Shown: piece by piece, positions 47,963 through 60,544 of the stretch
Numbering within the stretch: position 1 is the first letter of the stretch
Layout: the number at the start of each line of letters is the position of its first letter
Source: Diphasiastrum complanatum
Lineage: Eukaryota > Streptophyta > Lycopodiopsida > Lycopodiales > Lycopodiaceae
Reading direction: 5' to 3'
NCBI GenBank assembly: GCA_029204225.1
Contig: CM055108.1
Coordinates: 14,639,684 to 14,703,683, forward strand
Length of the DNA stretch: 64,000 bases
Notes under the pieces: model-generated
Database searches by the model: none
Told to the model about the DNA's origin: nothing
The model's input: the letters and a program-made list of their open reading frames with translations, nothing else
Position numbers and translations under genes: made by a program

Positions 47963-49615
47963 GTCTCAAAAAATCATCGCCCGTCAACTATTTTAGCGAG
48001 AGAATGTCCCGTGCCTATAGCCTACAAACTTAGCTTAAAAAGTTTAGTCACCACCAAAAAAAATTAAATTTTCCTTGACCGGGTACTGTTTTGGAAAAAG
48101 CAACTCACGAGATGGTTGTTCGGGTTCCTCCTTCCCTGCAACCGCAGGTCTCACACTCCAACAGGCCTTTGATGGAGCTATTATGCAAGCAAATGATGCA
48201 CTACCCTCTTAAAGGAAACCCCCATCATGCATGAACCAAAAGTTTACTCATGCAAAAGGCAACAACCTTCTAGGTTATGCAAACCCTAAAAGGGTTTTTT
48301 CCAAGCAAGTCCTCAGAAAATCTTTAGCCTCATTCTACTATTTCTCCAGTCACCGCACAGCCACATCCGCCGCTCTCTTCCACACAATACCATCGAGGGA
48401 AAACCGAGCTGCCACACTGGATCTCTCATCCAACTACTGCCAGTCCATGAAGAACTATACCGACATGACAGGATGAATCCATGATTTTCACCGGCAGCTT
48501 TCCAATGCATTTATGCAGGTGCTTTCAGGGAACAGAAAAGGTGCAATGAAGCTTTCAACAGTCCACTGAATCAGCGAACAGCTAGTGTGCCAGCAGCGAG
48601 TATTGACAGCAAGTATTCTGCCAACGTTTTCACTAATCAAGCTATGTTGATCCCTACAGCAGCCTCTGATCTTAGAGCATCAGCTAGCAGCAATCACTTT
48701 CATGATTTCCAACCAGGGGTTTTCAAAGAGTGTTCCAATTTCCATTCCATAGTACCTCCTCACTACGACCTTTACTGGGAAGACCAATTTGCTTCCAAGC
48801 AGCAATGGATGGCCTCATTGGATGAACTCACATCTCCCCCCCTACGATGTTGTTCCATGCCCAAATAGAGAGGTAACAGGATTGCTCTTTCATGCAAAAC
48901 ATCCAGGAAAACTTAGCTCTCACTGGGTTCCATGCAGGCGTAGGCCAACAATTATCTGGACCAGTTTGCTCTTAAACTGGGTTCTTTCAACCAGGAACAA
49001 TCCATGCTTTCACCAAGGCTTCACAATTCTAAATTATTAGCTTTAACAAGGTAATGGTTGCTTTACTAACCAAACATGCTACTCTAAAATTAAAGAATTA
49101 GACTGTTGCTCTCCCAATCAATGTTCCAATCTTGCAGATTCTCTGGAGGGTTCACATAAGGGAAAGAAAACTTTCCATCCTCATCATGCAATCATCTGAA
49201 TCATGTATTTTTGTCGCAAACAGTCCATACGGCCGGATAAATCGAATTACAGCCAATTTATCTATGAACTCAAAACAAAATTACATGCTCTAGGACATAT
49301 GAATTGGTGCAAACAATCTAAACCTCTAACTAATTAGAATAAGCAATCTGATCAGCCATCATTGAAAGTTTTCTCAAAAAACAGAGAATTAGAATGAATT
49401 CAAATAATTCTTAGCATCTTTACCAAACGTGATCATGTAGAAGAGCACTCTACCATCATATTGGACAAGCATGCTTTACCACGGAATTTGTGAATCCAAC
49501 TCCATGATTTCCTTGAGAAAATAGCACTCCAACTGGGATGTAAATCCAAGTGCTCCGAACTTCCAAATTTGATGTAGAGCTTGCCTCCACTCCTATCCAA
49601 GATCGCATCTTAGCC
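47963..49615. other. Region with only weak coding signals
   Basis: Open stretches at 48231-48476 and 48587-48868 (plus) show no recognisable domain. The composition (48587: Ser/Ala-rich with HFHDFQPGVFKECSNFH) is not convincing. If the minus-strand LTR element whose 5' end is at 50109 was once complete, its interior would lie here, but I find no Gag or pol signature. Confidence 0.35.
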
Positions 49616-49629
49616 GGGCTCTGATACCA
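49616..49629 (-). other. Primer-binding site (initiator-Met type)
   Basis: Minus strand tggtatcagagccc, one nucleotide inside the LTR end. Confidence 0.8.
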
Positions 49630-49630
49630 A

Positions 49631-50109
49631 TGTAAAGACCATAAGGGATAACCCCCTAAGATGAGGATAGGAGAACACAATAAGAGAGACAATGGAGCCA
49701 AACCGCCCAACCAATCCTAGATCAAACCTGGATCTAGCCCCCAAGCCATGTCATGTGAAGCAAGAGGAGAAGAGAGAAACTGGTGACCTAAACCCAATAT
49801 GTCGACGAGAGAATCCCTACCTCATCATATAAAGAGTAGAGTCCTGTGCATGAAACCATGCAGCCCCCATGCAGGTCAACCATAAATAGATCACATCTCT
49901 TCATGCAGTCCTCCTGCCTATATCCGTCACACAGACATGCAATACTCCATATGTCTCAATTAGAGTGTCTGGGTCCTCTCAAGGTTATTAGTCACAAACT
50001 GGCCTTGACATGGAATTAAATCATGGCGTGACCAACAATCTCGAATACTGGAGGTCCGGTCTACTATATTAGGACTTTTCTAGGTCCTTAACTGAATATG
50101 GCCATAACA
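49631..50109 (-). mobile_element. 5' LTR (479 bp) of an otherwise missing retrotransposon
   Basis: Minus strand. It starts tgttatggccat at 50109 and ends gtctttaca at 49631, followed by the PBS. No second LTR with the same start and no recognisable polyprotein were found in the window, so the element is truncated. Confidence 0.7.
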
Positions 50110-50164
50110 ATAAGGATCTTCCACCTTATACAAAAATTGGTTTTTCTACTAGTATCACAAATGA

Positions 50165-50437
50165 ATGGGAAGATTGGACTATGTTTTTCAATCTAACCAA
50201 GCTATTAAGTAGCAATGCTTATTTTGTACATGGATAACAACTGACATTCAGCTTTGACACATGTCTTCCTCACATACTAACTCACATGGTTCTGTGTTGT
50301 GGGATGGTGGCAGGTCTGGATGTCTTGAAATAAGTTTTGCTTTATGGTGCTTTACTATATTGTATTTTACTTCTTAGCTATATTTTATCTTGTTGGCATA
50401 TGAATACAGGTTTCAAAGGGTTTGGTCTTGCTTAAGC
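50165..50437 (+). repeat. Dispersed direct repeat, copy 2
   Basis: Counterpart of 46310-46590; see there for the shared words. More diverged at its 5' end. Confidence 0.8.
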
Positions 50438-50439
50438 AA

Positions 50440-51520
50440 AAACTACATACGTCGTTCATGAACATGCATACATCTATAAAAATATTTTTGTTTCTAGACA
50501 TAAATTTGTAAGACGATATTGAATAGTTACATAACAAACAAAACAAAATTGAATAAAATCCTTTGCGTAATAATATTTATGAACAAATCAGTTGTGCTGG
50601 TATGAGTAGTCATAACACAATTCACTAACCAATATACAAAATGTTACAAATGCAAAAAGTTTTCAACTCATACAGAAATGCTCATGGTTAATAAACTACT
50701 AACAATTAAATATATTTGTGCATGTACGAGGAGGTATGATCATACATAAACTTAATAACATGACACGGAAAAACCAGTCGAAGGAAAACTATTAAACATG
50801 GTAGGTAGCATTTCTTAATCAATAACAAAGACCAAGACAAAATTAAGATAATCAAACGGAACATCAAATAGAAAAAATACTTATTATTAACTAATCTAAA
50901 TTGTTCCATTTCTATGTATACATAAAAATGTCTATTTACTTACTATGATATTGAGACAACAAAGTCACATATTTAAACAAACCACATATTACTAATTTTA
51001 CATCAGTAACTAACTATTGCATGTATTATTACATGTACAACAGATCTTGTTCCTTTATACAAAATTTCATTTTCTTGTTTGGTACTTGATTATTTGAATT
51101 GAAATATAATTGGTTTCTATCTATCACCAGATAAAAAAAAAACAGGTTCAAATATACAAAACCATGGAACAAAATATGAATGACCATGTACTGTTTTATA
51201 AAGTATGTTTTTCTGTACATTTCTTGTTAATTACGTACGTTTGTTGGATTTTCCACCAATATACATACGTAATATTACATGCATAAGGGTTTTCCACCTC
51301 ATACAAAAGATTTGTTTTTCTATTATCAATTAAAACCTACGTACGATGTTCATGCATACATCCAAGAAAATACTTTTGATTCTTGACATGAATTCATAAC
51401 ATGATATTCAATAGTTACATAACAAACAAAACAAAACTGAATAAAATCTTATTCTCAATTGCGTAATAATATTTATGAACTTACTATATTACTAATATTT
51501 GTAAATCTTCAATATCCAAA
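50440..51520 (-). repeat. AT-rich dispersed repeat, inverted copies
   Basis: Reverse-complement similarity to 40200-40800. Two related blocks occur here themselves, at about 50450-50600 and 51330-51480 (both carry acataacaaacaaaacaaaa followed by tgaataaaat and gcgtaataatatttatgaac). The ttttccaccaatatacatacg block (51250-51270) matches the tgtatattggtggaaaatcc block at 40670-40690. No coding capacity. Confidence 0.65.
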
Positions 51521-52059
51521 AGATACATTCTCTTCAATGAAATCTGTAACTCGTTCATTAGCACGGTAAGTGAACAAAATTGCAATTACATGTATTGAAC
51601 TTTTTAAATCATATCGGTTAACATAGCACATGAACAAAGACGAGATATTTAAAACGTTGACGATCGTAAATATTAAAATTAATAACTATTCATGAAACAA
51701 AATTTCCATGAATTTTTTTTTATAGTCGATAATAAGTTATCAAGTACCTTTTTACTTCCTTGGTATTATACTAAGACCACAAATTTAAATACACAAATCT
51801 ATCTATCAAAATGTACATATTATTACATAAAGATTTCTTATAACATACCTAATTATGCACAAAGTACTTTGTAACATACTAACATTTGATAACCAATAAT
51901 TACAATAAAACCCCAAAAAATAACATAAAGTGCAAACTGATTTGTACGTAAAGTTCAACCAACAACCACAAACATACCTTATAGAAGCACGCGTACAATC
52001 AACAAGTCCAGAATACAAGCTGCAAATTCCATCATTTGAAATAAAAAGTATATTATTAA

Positions 52060-52092
52060 AACTTTGTCTCTCTCGCTATCTCTCTCTCTCTG
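52060..52092. repeat. Short CT-rich microsatellite
   Basis: Imperfect TCTC run, 52063-52092, followed by a TA run. Confidence 0.8.
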
Positions 52093-52126
52093 ATATATAT
52101 ATTTGTGTGTCACATTTGTGCCTATG

Positions 52127-52178
52127 CATGGGCTAGGAGGATGCATGGGTCTTAACCCATGTATCCTCCTACCCCATG
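52127..52178. repeat. Hairpin, 24-bp arms with a 4-nt loop
   Basis: Arms 52127-52150 and 52155-52178 pair with two mismatches around loop ctta. The core words are taggaggatgcatgggt and acccatgtatcctccta. It is followed by a second small dyad (gtatgcatg/catgcatac, about 52234-52258). No poly-T run follows on the plus strand. Confidence 0.9.
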
Positions 52179-52498
52179 TACTTTTTCAAAAAAAACTAAC
52201 TAAAATTCTTACATGCATGCAAGGGGAAGAGGATGTATGCATGCTGGCCCATGCATACAGCTTGCCACATCATCAACCAGCAATAGAAGCGTACCCCTCG
52301 CATCAGGATCACCACATGCGCAACACTATCGATCTAGATCGAAAGATCCAACGAGGTGGATTCATTCTAGCTCGCACGTGGTCTTCTCCTCTTTTAGCCC
52401 GCTCAAAGCACTTCAAATTGTCCACCTCTCCATTCTTCCCCCTTCCCCCGTCGTCGCTTGTCTACCATATCCAACAAGCTTTCATCCCACCCGCAATC

Positions 52499-52575
52499 GG
52501 GAGGTTGCATTGTCGCAGGATCAGGTGACGGCATCCTGCCACAATGCGATCGGGAGGTCACATTGTGGCAGGATG
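52499..52575. repeat. Direct and inverted repeat cluster
   Basis: A 15-bp perfect inverted repeat (catcctgccacaatg at 52532-52546 and cattgtggcaggatg at 52561-52575) has a 14-nt loop. The right arm is also part of a direct repeat with 52499-52520 (gggaggttgcattgtcgcag against gggaggtcacattgtggcag). Confidence 0.9.
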
Positions 52576-52799
52576 TGATCTTGGCTAAAAATAGAAAATG
52601 AGAGCCTGCAATCTCGATTGAAGCTTCTGGAGGTGCCACGTTTGCTCCTGAAGACACTCAGATAAATGCGAGATTGGCTACGATGTTTCTACAAGAAAGA
52701 AACAGTAGCTATTGTGGGCAAGGCCGATATTCAGAGCTCTTTCATAATGGCATAACAAATTTTGTACTCTCATCTGTGGACAGACACATCAGAGGCGTG

Positions 52800-52910
52800 C
52801 AAACTTCTCAAGGGTCTACCTCTAGCAGAAGATGGATCTACCTCTAGTAGAAGATGGGTCTACCTCCAATAGAAGATGGGTCTACCTCCAGCAGGAGGAG
52901 GAAGAGCATG
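52800..52910 (+). repeat. Minisatellite of about 24 bp, four copies
   Basis: Repeats of gtctacctctagtagaagatgg type (tctacctc-x-agYagaagatg). The last copy grades into gcaggaggaggaag. Confidence 0.85.
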
Positions 52911-53049
52911 AGGAAGTCTAGGTCCATGGAGCGTCACCAGCGATCTTCTACCAGCAGCATAGGTGAAAGAGATGATCCACATCTGTGAGTAAGCTCCACA
53001 AATTTCTCTAGAAATGAATTTCTCTGAACACAAATTTCGCTAGAAACGA

Positions 53050-53100
53050 ATTGTTATTATTATTATTATTGCTGGAATTATTATCGTTGTTATTATGGGA
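53050..53100. repeat. ATT microsatellite
   Basis: ttattattattattattg followed by an imperfect continuation to about 53098. Read on the minus strand it gives Asn-rich frames, which are artefacts. Confidence 0.85.
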
Positions 53101-53324
53101 TTGATGCCTTCTAATAGTAGATTGGAAGATGGCTAATCTGCCTGCACGATTTAAGCAAGGAGTAGTATTATAAAGAGAATAGCGACTAAGAAGAAATGAC
53201 GTCATGCCCATGCTCATCTTAGAAATGCTTTTCACCTCCAATGGAAGCTGCCCTCAGTAATATTCATACCCCACTCTACACTTATCAATTTCTGATCATC
53301 TTTTCACTACATGGAAACATCTAA

Positions 53325-53485
53325 TAATTATCAGTGCTTTCACAAATCTGAACTGAAAATGCATCAAAGAATCTGATAATAACTGCTGCTTTCACAAATC
53401 TGAACATAAAATGCATCAAAGCTTCTAATGATTACTTAGTATTGATGCTTTGATAGATCTGAACTCCTGAAGGCATGAAAGTAGC
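53325..53485. repeat. Minisatellite of about 60 bp, two to three copies
   Basis: Block gctttcacaaatctgaac...aaaatgcatcaaag occurs at about 53334 and 53388, with a diverged third copy (tgctttgatagatctgaac) at 53446. Confidence 0.8.
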
Positions 53486-54870
53486 TCCAACCATTATGTT
53501 CGGCAATGCACAACACATTTTGGCCCAAATGGAAATGGAAAACTAAATTCTAACAAACCAAAACAAAAAAATAAAAATAAAAAAATTACCCAAAAGCTTG
53601 ATGAACTACCCAAACTTAAGCCCTTGAAAAGATAGAATGCAAACTTTTGCATGGATTGAGACAACACAACCGATGAATTCAAAATTAGATTCAGAGTCTA
53701 AACATTAAATAATAGAAATACAATGGAACCAATTACAGGTAGATTCGCTTCACATTCATGTTTTAACAAATAAATGCCCTACCCACCTACAATACATCCC
53801 TTTAATCAACACATAACAAATATACAACATAGAATCGTCAAATCAAAAGAAATGCTCTCACTCAAACATCCAACTTAAATCTTGTATATATAACAATGAA
53901 AAATGTCGAATTTGTTCTGAAAACTTAAGAACTAAAGGCATTATGTAAAAATATCAAAAGCAAAACCACTGTAAAACTGCTGGATTTGAGTGTAAAATCG
54001 CTCTGAAAATGTTGGCTCTGAATATTGCATATCAAATTGCTCTAGAAAATGTTAGATTGAAAATCGCTCTAACACCAAAAATGTCATGTATGCGCATGAA
54101 ACACCTCTTCTGATGATGAATGCACTAGTAACAGGGCCAAAATGTGAAAATTGGCAAATATTAGTCTGATAAACATATAGTCGATTGTACATTTTGTAAT
54201 CCACGTGTGAGGAATAGGCCTAGGGTAGTTAAGTCCTAATCATAGGAGTAATATAGGAAGTTTGGTCAAGTTTCCTAAAATTTAAGAGCTAGCCCCAAAA
54301 ATCAAGGAAGTTGGTGTTGATCTAACTACCATAGATGGTATACCTAATGGTTAGGTCAAATTGACTTGAGTAGGTCAACCTGACTTTTTGGTACTTGAAC
54401 ACGCGCTATACCTGCGTAGCCAGCCAAGGATAAGATCCTCTTTGTATTTGCAAATCATTCAATCAATGTGGGAGTGATCACGATTTTGGAGCACTTGACA
54501 ATTTTGAGTTTTTTAGATCAAAATTTGGCAAGGGATTGATTAACCAAGTATCCCATCACTCTTGAGGATTTTTTGTAGATCCATTAAGGATCCTAAACAC
54601 TAATTTTAAATACAAAAAATTGTTATTATTTTTTGTTGATATCCATATTCCATCTCTTCTATGAAATTGATGGACACCTTGTGAATATTATGCCCATTTT
54701 TAAACGGGTTAAAAAGCAGAAAATATATGTGCTTTTTTTCGAACGCAAGTTTTGCGCTTTTCTGCTACCTATCCGTACGACGTCCACGTGCCACGTTCAT
54801 AGTGGTTGGTGAAAGTCAAACTGCCTATTATGCTTCATAATGTACGTGTGAAAAAGTTTAAGGTACCCAT
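53486..54870. other. Intergenic, no supported gene
   Basis: AT-rich, short frames only. Confidence 0.4.
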
Positions 54871-54877
54871 TACGCAA

Positions 54878-55013
54878 TGGAAGGCGCTCGGGCACAAGCC
54901 ATTCTGCCCAATTCGGCTTTCCAAAAAAGTTTAGGCTTGGCCCCTTAGGGCCTCGCCCAAAAAATTCTGGAAATCCTTACTTGGCAGAATGGCATGTGCC
55001 CGGCTCCTTCCAT
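54878..55013. mobile_element. 136-bp fold-back element (MITE-like)
   Basis: The outer arms pair over about 32 bp with few mismatches (starts atggaaggcgctcgggcaca; the right arm is the complement of atggaaggagccgggcacat). The inner part also pairs, imperfectly (ggctttccaaaaaagttt against the complement of ttctggaaatcc). The whole segment therefore folds as one long imperfect hairpin with a GC-rich loop (ggccccttagggcc). No clear target-site duplication. Confidence 0.75.
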
Positions 55014-55883
55014 AGTACGTTTTGTAAGTGGTTTGTAAACATTAAACATTGAGGGAGAGTTAAAAGTGCAATGTTTAATCATTTTTCGATAGTTCTTCCC
55101 TCTCACTAGACTGCTAGACTAAGAGCTAGTACCTAATAATTGCTTCAATTGATATTTAGCTTTAATTATTACTTTGCTTAACATTGTTGCCTATAATGCT
55201 TGTGTGGAGAGTTTCTCCTACATTTTCTTTTTTTTGATTCCGTTAATCCAAGGGAATTGCAGATTTCATTATCTATTTTGTGACTAGAACAAGGAACCTA
55301 TATAAAGTCCATCTTATGTTTAACTGATTCTTGTAGAGCGACATGCACTAGTTCTATTTTTAAGAGCATTTGCTTTACTAGACATGTAAATTTTGTTAGT
55401 TTTATATTTTCTTAAAAAGAACAATGGTCTTGACCACATTAATGAAAATGTAAAATGTATGAATTTAGAAAATAAGGGTGATTCTAACTTATCTACAAAC
55501 TAGACATCTGAATGAATTATTTAGTATGACAACATGGACACCACTTATGTAAATAAATGAAGCCATTGGGTTGAGCCATTTTTATGGCGAAATGACCCAT
55601 GGAAAGGTCACTAAAATATTCAAACACTTATGTAAAAGATGAGTGATGCCACCCAAAATGGCAAGTTAAACTCAATCTCTCTCTACATGGTGACCACCTA
55701 TGACCCACTCCATGTTTTCTCTCTTTAAAAGAGTGGGGACATATCACTTGCCTCTTTCCCTCTCTCTTCCCAAGTGTAGGGATTCTCTCCATGTGGGAAC
55801 CCTCGTCACTTATTGGGACGAAGGGGATCCCCATGTGTCCCAGGTGTAATTCGCTCCTACCCGGTTTTTTTTTTTAATATTGG

Positions 55884-55914
55884 TTGCCCGGGCGCCACGT
55901 GTCCGGGCAACCAG
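55884..55914. repeat. GC-rich hairpin with 10-bp perfect stem
   Basis: ggttgcccgg, then gcgccacgtgt as loop (containing CACGTG), then ccgggcaacc. A T-run precedes it (55865-55876). Confidence 0.85.
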
Positions 55915-56785
55915 AATTTATTCCATAAGCGTTCTTAAAGTAAATATGGACAACTTTACATCCTAACTAATCTTGAAAGCCACTGACTACTCATCTACAT
56001 TTATTTACAAAGGCTAATCCTTTTGGGCCCTATGAAGCTTCAAAAGGCCTTTTTCAATAAATAACAAGATATCTCTTCAATGGGATAGATCTTGATGGTA
56101 TGGTGCCAAGATTACAATCTGGTGGATTGATAAAGAATGCCAATGTGGACTTCCCTACTTGGGAGTGAGCATGGAACTCTCACGTTGAGTCAAATGTACA
56201 TACTAAAGTTTTATATGTTGCTCAAGATAATGAAGTGCAAAAAATTGTCACAATATTGTTAGATTGACTTAATCAAAAAATCAAAGGCATAATTTTAACA
56301 TTGAAAATTCACCATTAACATAAAGGATTATATTCAACTAGATAGGTATTACAATACATGGTTTTGAACATCATACCATCAATAGCCAATTATAACATAG
56401 TGCCAAATAAAACAAAATTATCCTTTAATAGGCCGAGCATAGTGATCCATACCCACAACTATCTTGTAAACATTTCATTCTCTCCATGCATTAGGCTTTG
56501 GATGTATAAGAGCTTGGTCCTTCCTCATTTCCAATTTATAAAAAGTCTAATGTGATTCATCATCCTTCAACACAGATAGGCTCACATTTGCATGCAAATG
56601 TGCTTACACTTTACAACATACAAACATAAAAATGTGTGTGCTTTTCTTCTTTTTCAGAGAGAGAGAGAGAGAGAGAGTGTGTGTGTGTGTGTGTTTTGCA
56701 TGTTCTCATTGGTCCACATTTGCCCTAATTTTCTACAAAGAGGCTGATGCTATAAAATCATGAAGATCTGACAGAGAGGGGGGGG
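55915..56785. other. Intergenic, no supported gene
   Basis: Contains a GA then GT microsatellite at 56659-56694 and, at its right end, the presumed 3' UTR of cupin copy 3 (minus strand). Confidence 0.45.
56659..56694. repeat. (GA)n(GT)n microsatellite
   Basis: About 10 GA units followed by about 9 GT units and ttttgcat, the same order and tail seen in the cluster at 15655-16020 next to cupin copy 2. Confidence 0.95.
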
Positions 56786-58130
56786 TGGGGGAGAGCTCTA
56801 GATGGTTGCACTGGACGATTGCTGCTTTTGTTCAGGGTTTCCAGCATAAATAACTCCATATTCTTTCATCAATTCCACTGCCTTCTTCCTCTCTTCATTG
56901 CTCACTCGAGGTGGGGCTTCTGCAGGATCCTGCACTCTCTTTCCCACCTGCAAGAACCAATTCTCAAGTCCTCCCGGAGCGTAGTTCAGTACCATTACTG
57001 CAGTCTTGTCGAACCTATTTTCGAAAGTGTGAGGAACAAAACGAGGCAGATGAATAAACGATCCTGGTTTGGCGTGGAATTCCTTGCCGCCCACAAGCCA
57101 GATAAGCTCTCCTTCAAGCATGTACCACGACTCATCCTCCAGTGTGTGGATATGAGGTGGAGGGCCAGATCCAGGAGGGACACGATCCTCAAATACGGCA
57201 TATGTTCCCCCCGTTTCATTGCCAAGTGCCTTCAGCGTCACTAGCACTCCCAGAACCCATAGATTTATCCCTCCACCTGTGAAAGTAGAACAAAGAGATT
57301 GCTGAATGTATTAGAAAGGAATGTCAGAATACCCAAAACAAAGAGCTATCATAGAAAGTCAGTGACAAGCTGAATAAACGTGTACGCAGAGACGTAGAGA
57401 GTGCAAACCCGCTTCAATCATGTTCACTTTTGGTGCAACAATGGCATGGAATTGATCTGCGCTGAAAGATACTTGATCCATACTTTCCTACATGCACATT
57501 CAGTGACTGGTTACAGAGTTCCCTTCAGCAATCAAATTAATGTTTATGCTCTAAGTAGTCAAGTTGTGCTTTCCAAGACTGTTCATAGACGTCTAAAAGC
57601 ACACAAAAACTTCTAGTTCGTACAGTAATTACATTACTTCAAAGTTCAGAGTAGAACGACTACATAAGCAAGCATTATGGAGACAGTCCAAAGGAAAGTA
57701 GAAGCAGAAAAAAAATCTCTCATATGATGCAACAAAATGGAGCTGAAATCAACACAGCCGATGCATCACATCAATCTGCCAACAACCCAAAATCAAAACC
57801 AATAACATACAAATTTGATTCAAAAAATTGTGATGGCAGCCAGCTTCCTCAAAACTTGCTGCTCTTATCTCTTAGTTCTGACTTAGTATACCTGGTTTAG
57901 ACTTTTGCAACTGTTTATCTTTATCTTTTATTGATGTGCAATGGAAGAAACGTGTCATCGTATTAATTCATTGATCTAGAAAGTATTAGATGAGCGAATA
58001 TCCATCTCTGTGAGATGGGGATATATCACCATCTCTTTAAAATGGACCGTTGGAGTGGTGGTGTTGAATATGCTCAACCAAAAATATCGCTTTGTGTTGA
58101 ATATGCTCATCCAAAAATATCGCCCTGCCA
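56786..58130 (-). repeat. Segmental inverted duplication, right copy
   Basis: Reverse-complement partner of 14090-15378. It extends through the upstream region of cupin copy 3. Near its outer end a unit of about 32 bp (gttgaatatgctcaaccaaa...) is tandemly doubled (58063-58128), whereas copy 2 has it once. Confidence 0.85.
56798..57481 (-). CDS. Cupin-domain protein, copy 3 (two exons, 183 aa)
   Basis: Minus strand. Exon 1 57481-57409 (MDQVSFSADQFHAIVAPKVN), intron 57408-57277 (gtttgc...tttcacag), exon 2 57276-56798 ending in TAG; spliced 552 nt, no stops. Cupin motif 1 is perfect (PPHIHTLEDESWYMLEGE: His, His, Glu ligands). Motif 2 PGSFIHLPRFVPHTFEN supplies the last His, again with Phe in place of the usual Gly. 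The C-terminal helix-like tail is KKAVELMKEYGVIYAGN, followed by a Gln/Ser-rich end. A shorter start inside exon 2 (57247) would lack the conserved N-terminus. Likely a cytosolic metal-dependent enzyme or small-molecule binder of unknown substrate. It is the best-preserved relative of pseudogene copy 2, and with copy 1 one of two apparently functional members. Confidence 0.87.
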
Positions 58131-58140
58131 TAGGCTGGGG
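57482..58140 (-). promoter_or_regulatory. Upstream region of cupin copy 3
   Basis: Non-coding. It is conserved with the region upstream of copy 2 (14090-14694), including the block around gaagaaacgtgtcatcgtatt. Conservation over 600 bp reflects the shared duplication, so it does not by itself prove regulatory function. Confidence 0.45.
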
Positions 58141-60020
58141 CTTATTGTTTTCATGTTTGGTTTTAACCTGCTTGCGATCTTTTTCTTTTTTTTTTTCTTT
58201 TTTTTAAAAATATTTTTTATATATTTTGAGGGGCCTTACGATTATTGCGACGTCGACACGTATTAGTGTTTTTAGTTTTTTAAAAACATTGTATTTTGAA
58301 GTTTTTAAAGCCTTCACGCTATCACGAATCAGTGTGGACGGAGACAATTTGAAGTTTTGTTATTTCTCTGTCACGTTCCTTGCTTTTTTGGAGCTTCTCG
58401 TTGGTCTGCATGCAGGCGCGGGTGTGAATGTCTACGTGCCACCTACGTCATCTGATTTACGCGATCTGATCTGATGGCATAAAAACCATTTCAAACTATT
58501 TCAATCGTAGTCTTCTCCAGGAATCGTACGTGATTTACATCCTGTGAATTATAGAGAAGCGATTTTGAAAAGAGAGAGTGAATATCAGACAGATAGAAAC
58601 TGAAAGTGCGTAATTTTGAAAGAAAAAAGCTGGGTATCAGATTCGTAGAAACAAACGGAAAGCAATATAGCACACGGTTCTTAAGTTTGCCAGGTTCAAA
58701 TTTCTGGTAAGATGCTCATAGTTTTGCGTACGGTTTGTGGTGGTGTATAGGCGATGATACAAACTTGTAATTGTTTTACCAAGAGCTTGTACCATTTCTA
58801 CAGTCAGGTCTCTTTTTTTAAGTGCGAGTTGTATTGTAATCATGTGTTTGCGTAAGAATTTGCTTCGAACTAGAAGAAATACATTGAATTGATTTCGTTG
58901 TCCGCCATCTACAGTCTAGAGTATGACACGATTCTAAATTTGTGAGATATACTTTTTGAAGGACCAGAGGCTTACGTTGAAAGATAAGCTTGCCAAGTTA
59001 TACTCTGACATGGTTGTTAAAAAGTTAGATCGAAAGTCCTCGGACACACCAAATATTTAAAAAGTTCTCTGAACTTTTTCTAAAGAGTCTGAGACTTTGT
59101 GTGGCAGTTTACTAATCATCTTATAAAGGAATTAAAATTCTGCAAATCACGCATTGAAGAGTATGGCCTTTGTGTTGGAATCCATCACCTCACCTAAATG
59201 ACGCCTTTGATATTCTGAATCGAGCCCGATTATCACGTCGATTATTTGCTTACCATCTACGTCGATCCAACTTCTTCTATAGGTACAGTAAGCAAGTTTA
59301 TCTTAGGTAATATTGAACCCTTCCACTCATGCACTGAGAATTTGGTAGCCCGCCCAGTTGCCCCTTATTAACTTTTCATAAATAACATAATTGTATTTGC
59401 ACCTTACACAATTTCTCAGCCTTCTTCACTTTTTTAATTACGGTGTTAGTGAAGCAAAAACTTGTATTAGATTGTAATAATATTTGTCTTTTCCTAGAAT
59501 TCACAACACACTTCACATTTCGACTTTGAAACATATCTACCTAGTGTTCTCGATGGTCACCCTTCATTCCCTTCGCAAACATCCTTGTTTCAATAATCTT
59601 CATGATAAGGACATTGATTCTGCAACAAGTGTTGAATATTCTATCTAGCGGAAGCTGAACATGCGATCCCACACTTTCTTTTATCACTAGAGCCGATCCG
59701 AACCACTTCAACTGTAAAATGTGGCATTTATAAAGAAAAGACACACCAAGTAAATATGCGACCATTCTCCAATCTTTTGCATCTTTTATATCCTTGTTGG
59801 AGATAAAACATGCCCTTTCCTCTCCTCTCCGTATTTGTTCTTAGTCCATTCAATAGAGAATTTATTCGTATATTACTTTTCTTCTTTCATAGTAAAAATC
59901 CTCCTTTTATTTCTCGTTTATGACAGTAATCTATCATCACGCGTAGGATTGTATCCTATCTCGAGATGTTGTGTGCAATAATTTATGTTTCTTGGCCTAG
60001 TCAGGGCTTCAATAGGAGAT
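58141..60020. other. Intergenic, no supported gene
   Basis: Poly-T/pyrimidine run at 58180-58215. An ACGT-core-rich stretch (ctacgtgccacctacgtcat, 58431-58450) could be a promoter fragment, but no downstream gene is recognised. Otherwise featureless. Confidence 0.4.
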
Positions 60021-60025
60021 CTTTG

Positions 60026-60120
60026 CAATACTTTGGTAGGGTCTCAGCAGTACTTCGGTAGCAGAGCTCGACAGTACTTTGGTAGGACGCCTTGACAATA
60101 CTTCGATAGGAAGCCTTGGC
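60026..60120 (+). repeat. 24-bp minisatellite, four copies
   Basis: Copies of CARTACTTYGRTAGGA-type units start at 60026, 60048, 60072 and 60096. Confidence 0.85.
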
Positions 60121-60544
60121 AGGACTCAGCAGGAAACCTTAGCTGGAGGATTTATTTGCTAACCCCTGCAAAAGATTTAGTAACGCTTCGGGGAAGAAAA
60201 ACATCAGTATTGGCAAAAAGGCAAAATTCAATCAAAGTCAAATCATCGAAGTCATTTTGAGGGTATTTTCTTTTCTTTAGCTAGGAGATTCAATTTTTCC
60301 TTAGCCGGTAGACAAATATATCATCGAGGAACGACGGTTTATTACCATAAAAAGTCATCGGTACAAAGACTTGGCCTAAGCGACGTTAAGGACTAAGGAG
60401 TGTGGCTTAGACCTAGTGTGTGAGGTGAAGTAACTTTCATCGCTCGACTCAACTCGCCCGTAGGAGTAGGAAGATAATGAGGGCTGGCCCCTACTAATTG
60501 AAAAACAGGTTTTTCAAGTTTCAGACTAACCTGAAAAAGGGTCA

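Noticed and set aside
49456-49710. Minus-strand 84-codon open frame
   Set aside because: It spans the LTR end and primer-binding site of a retrotransposon, which are non-coding.
53008-53241. Asn-rich minus-strand protein
   Set aside because: The Asn run is the ATT microsatellite read in reverse.
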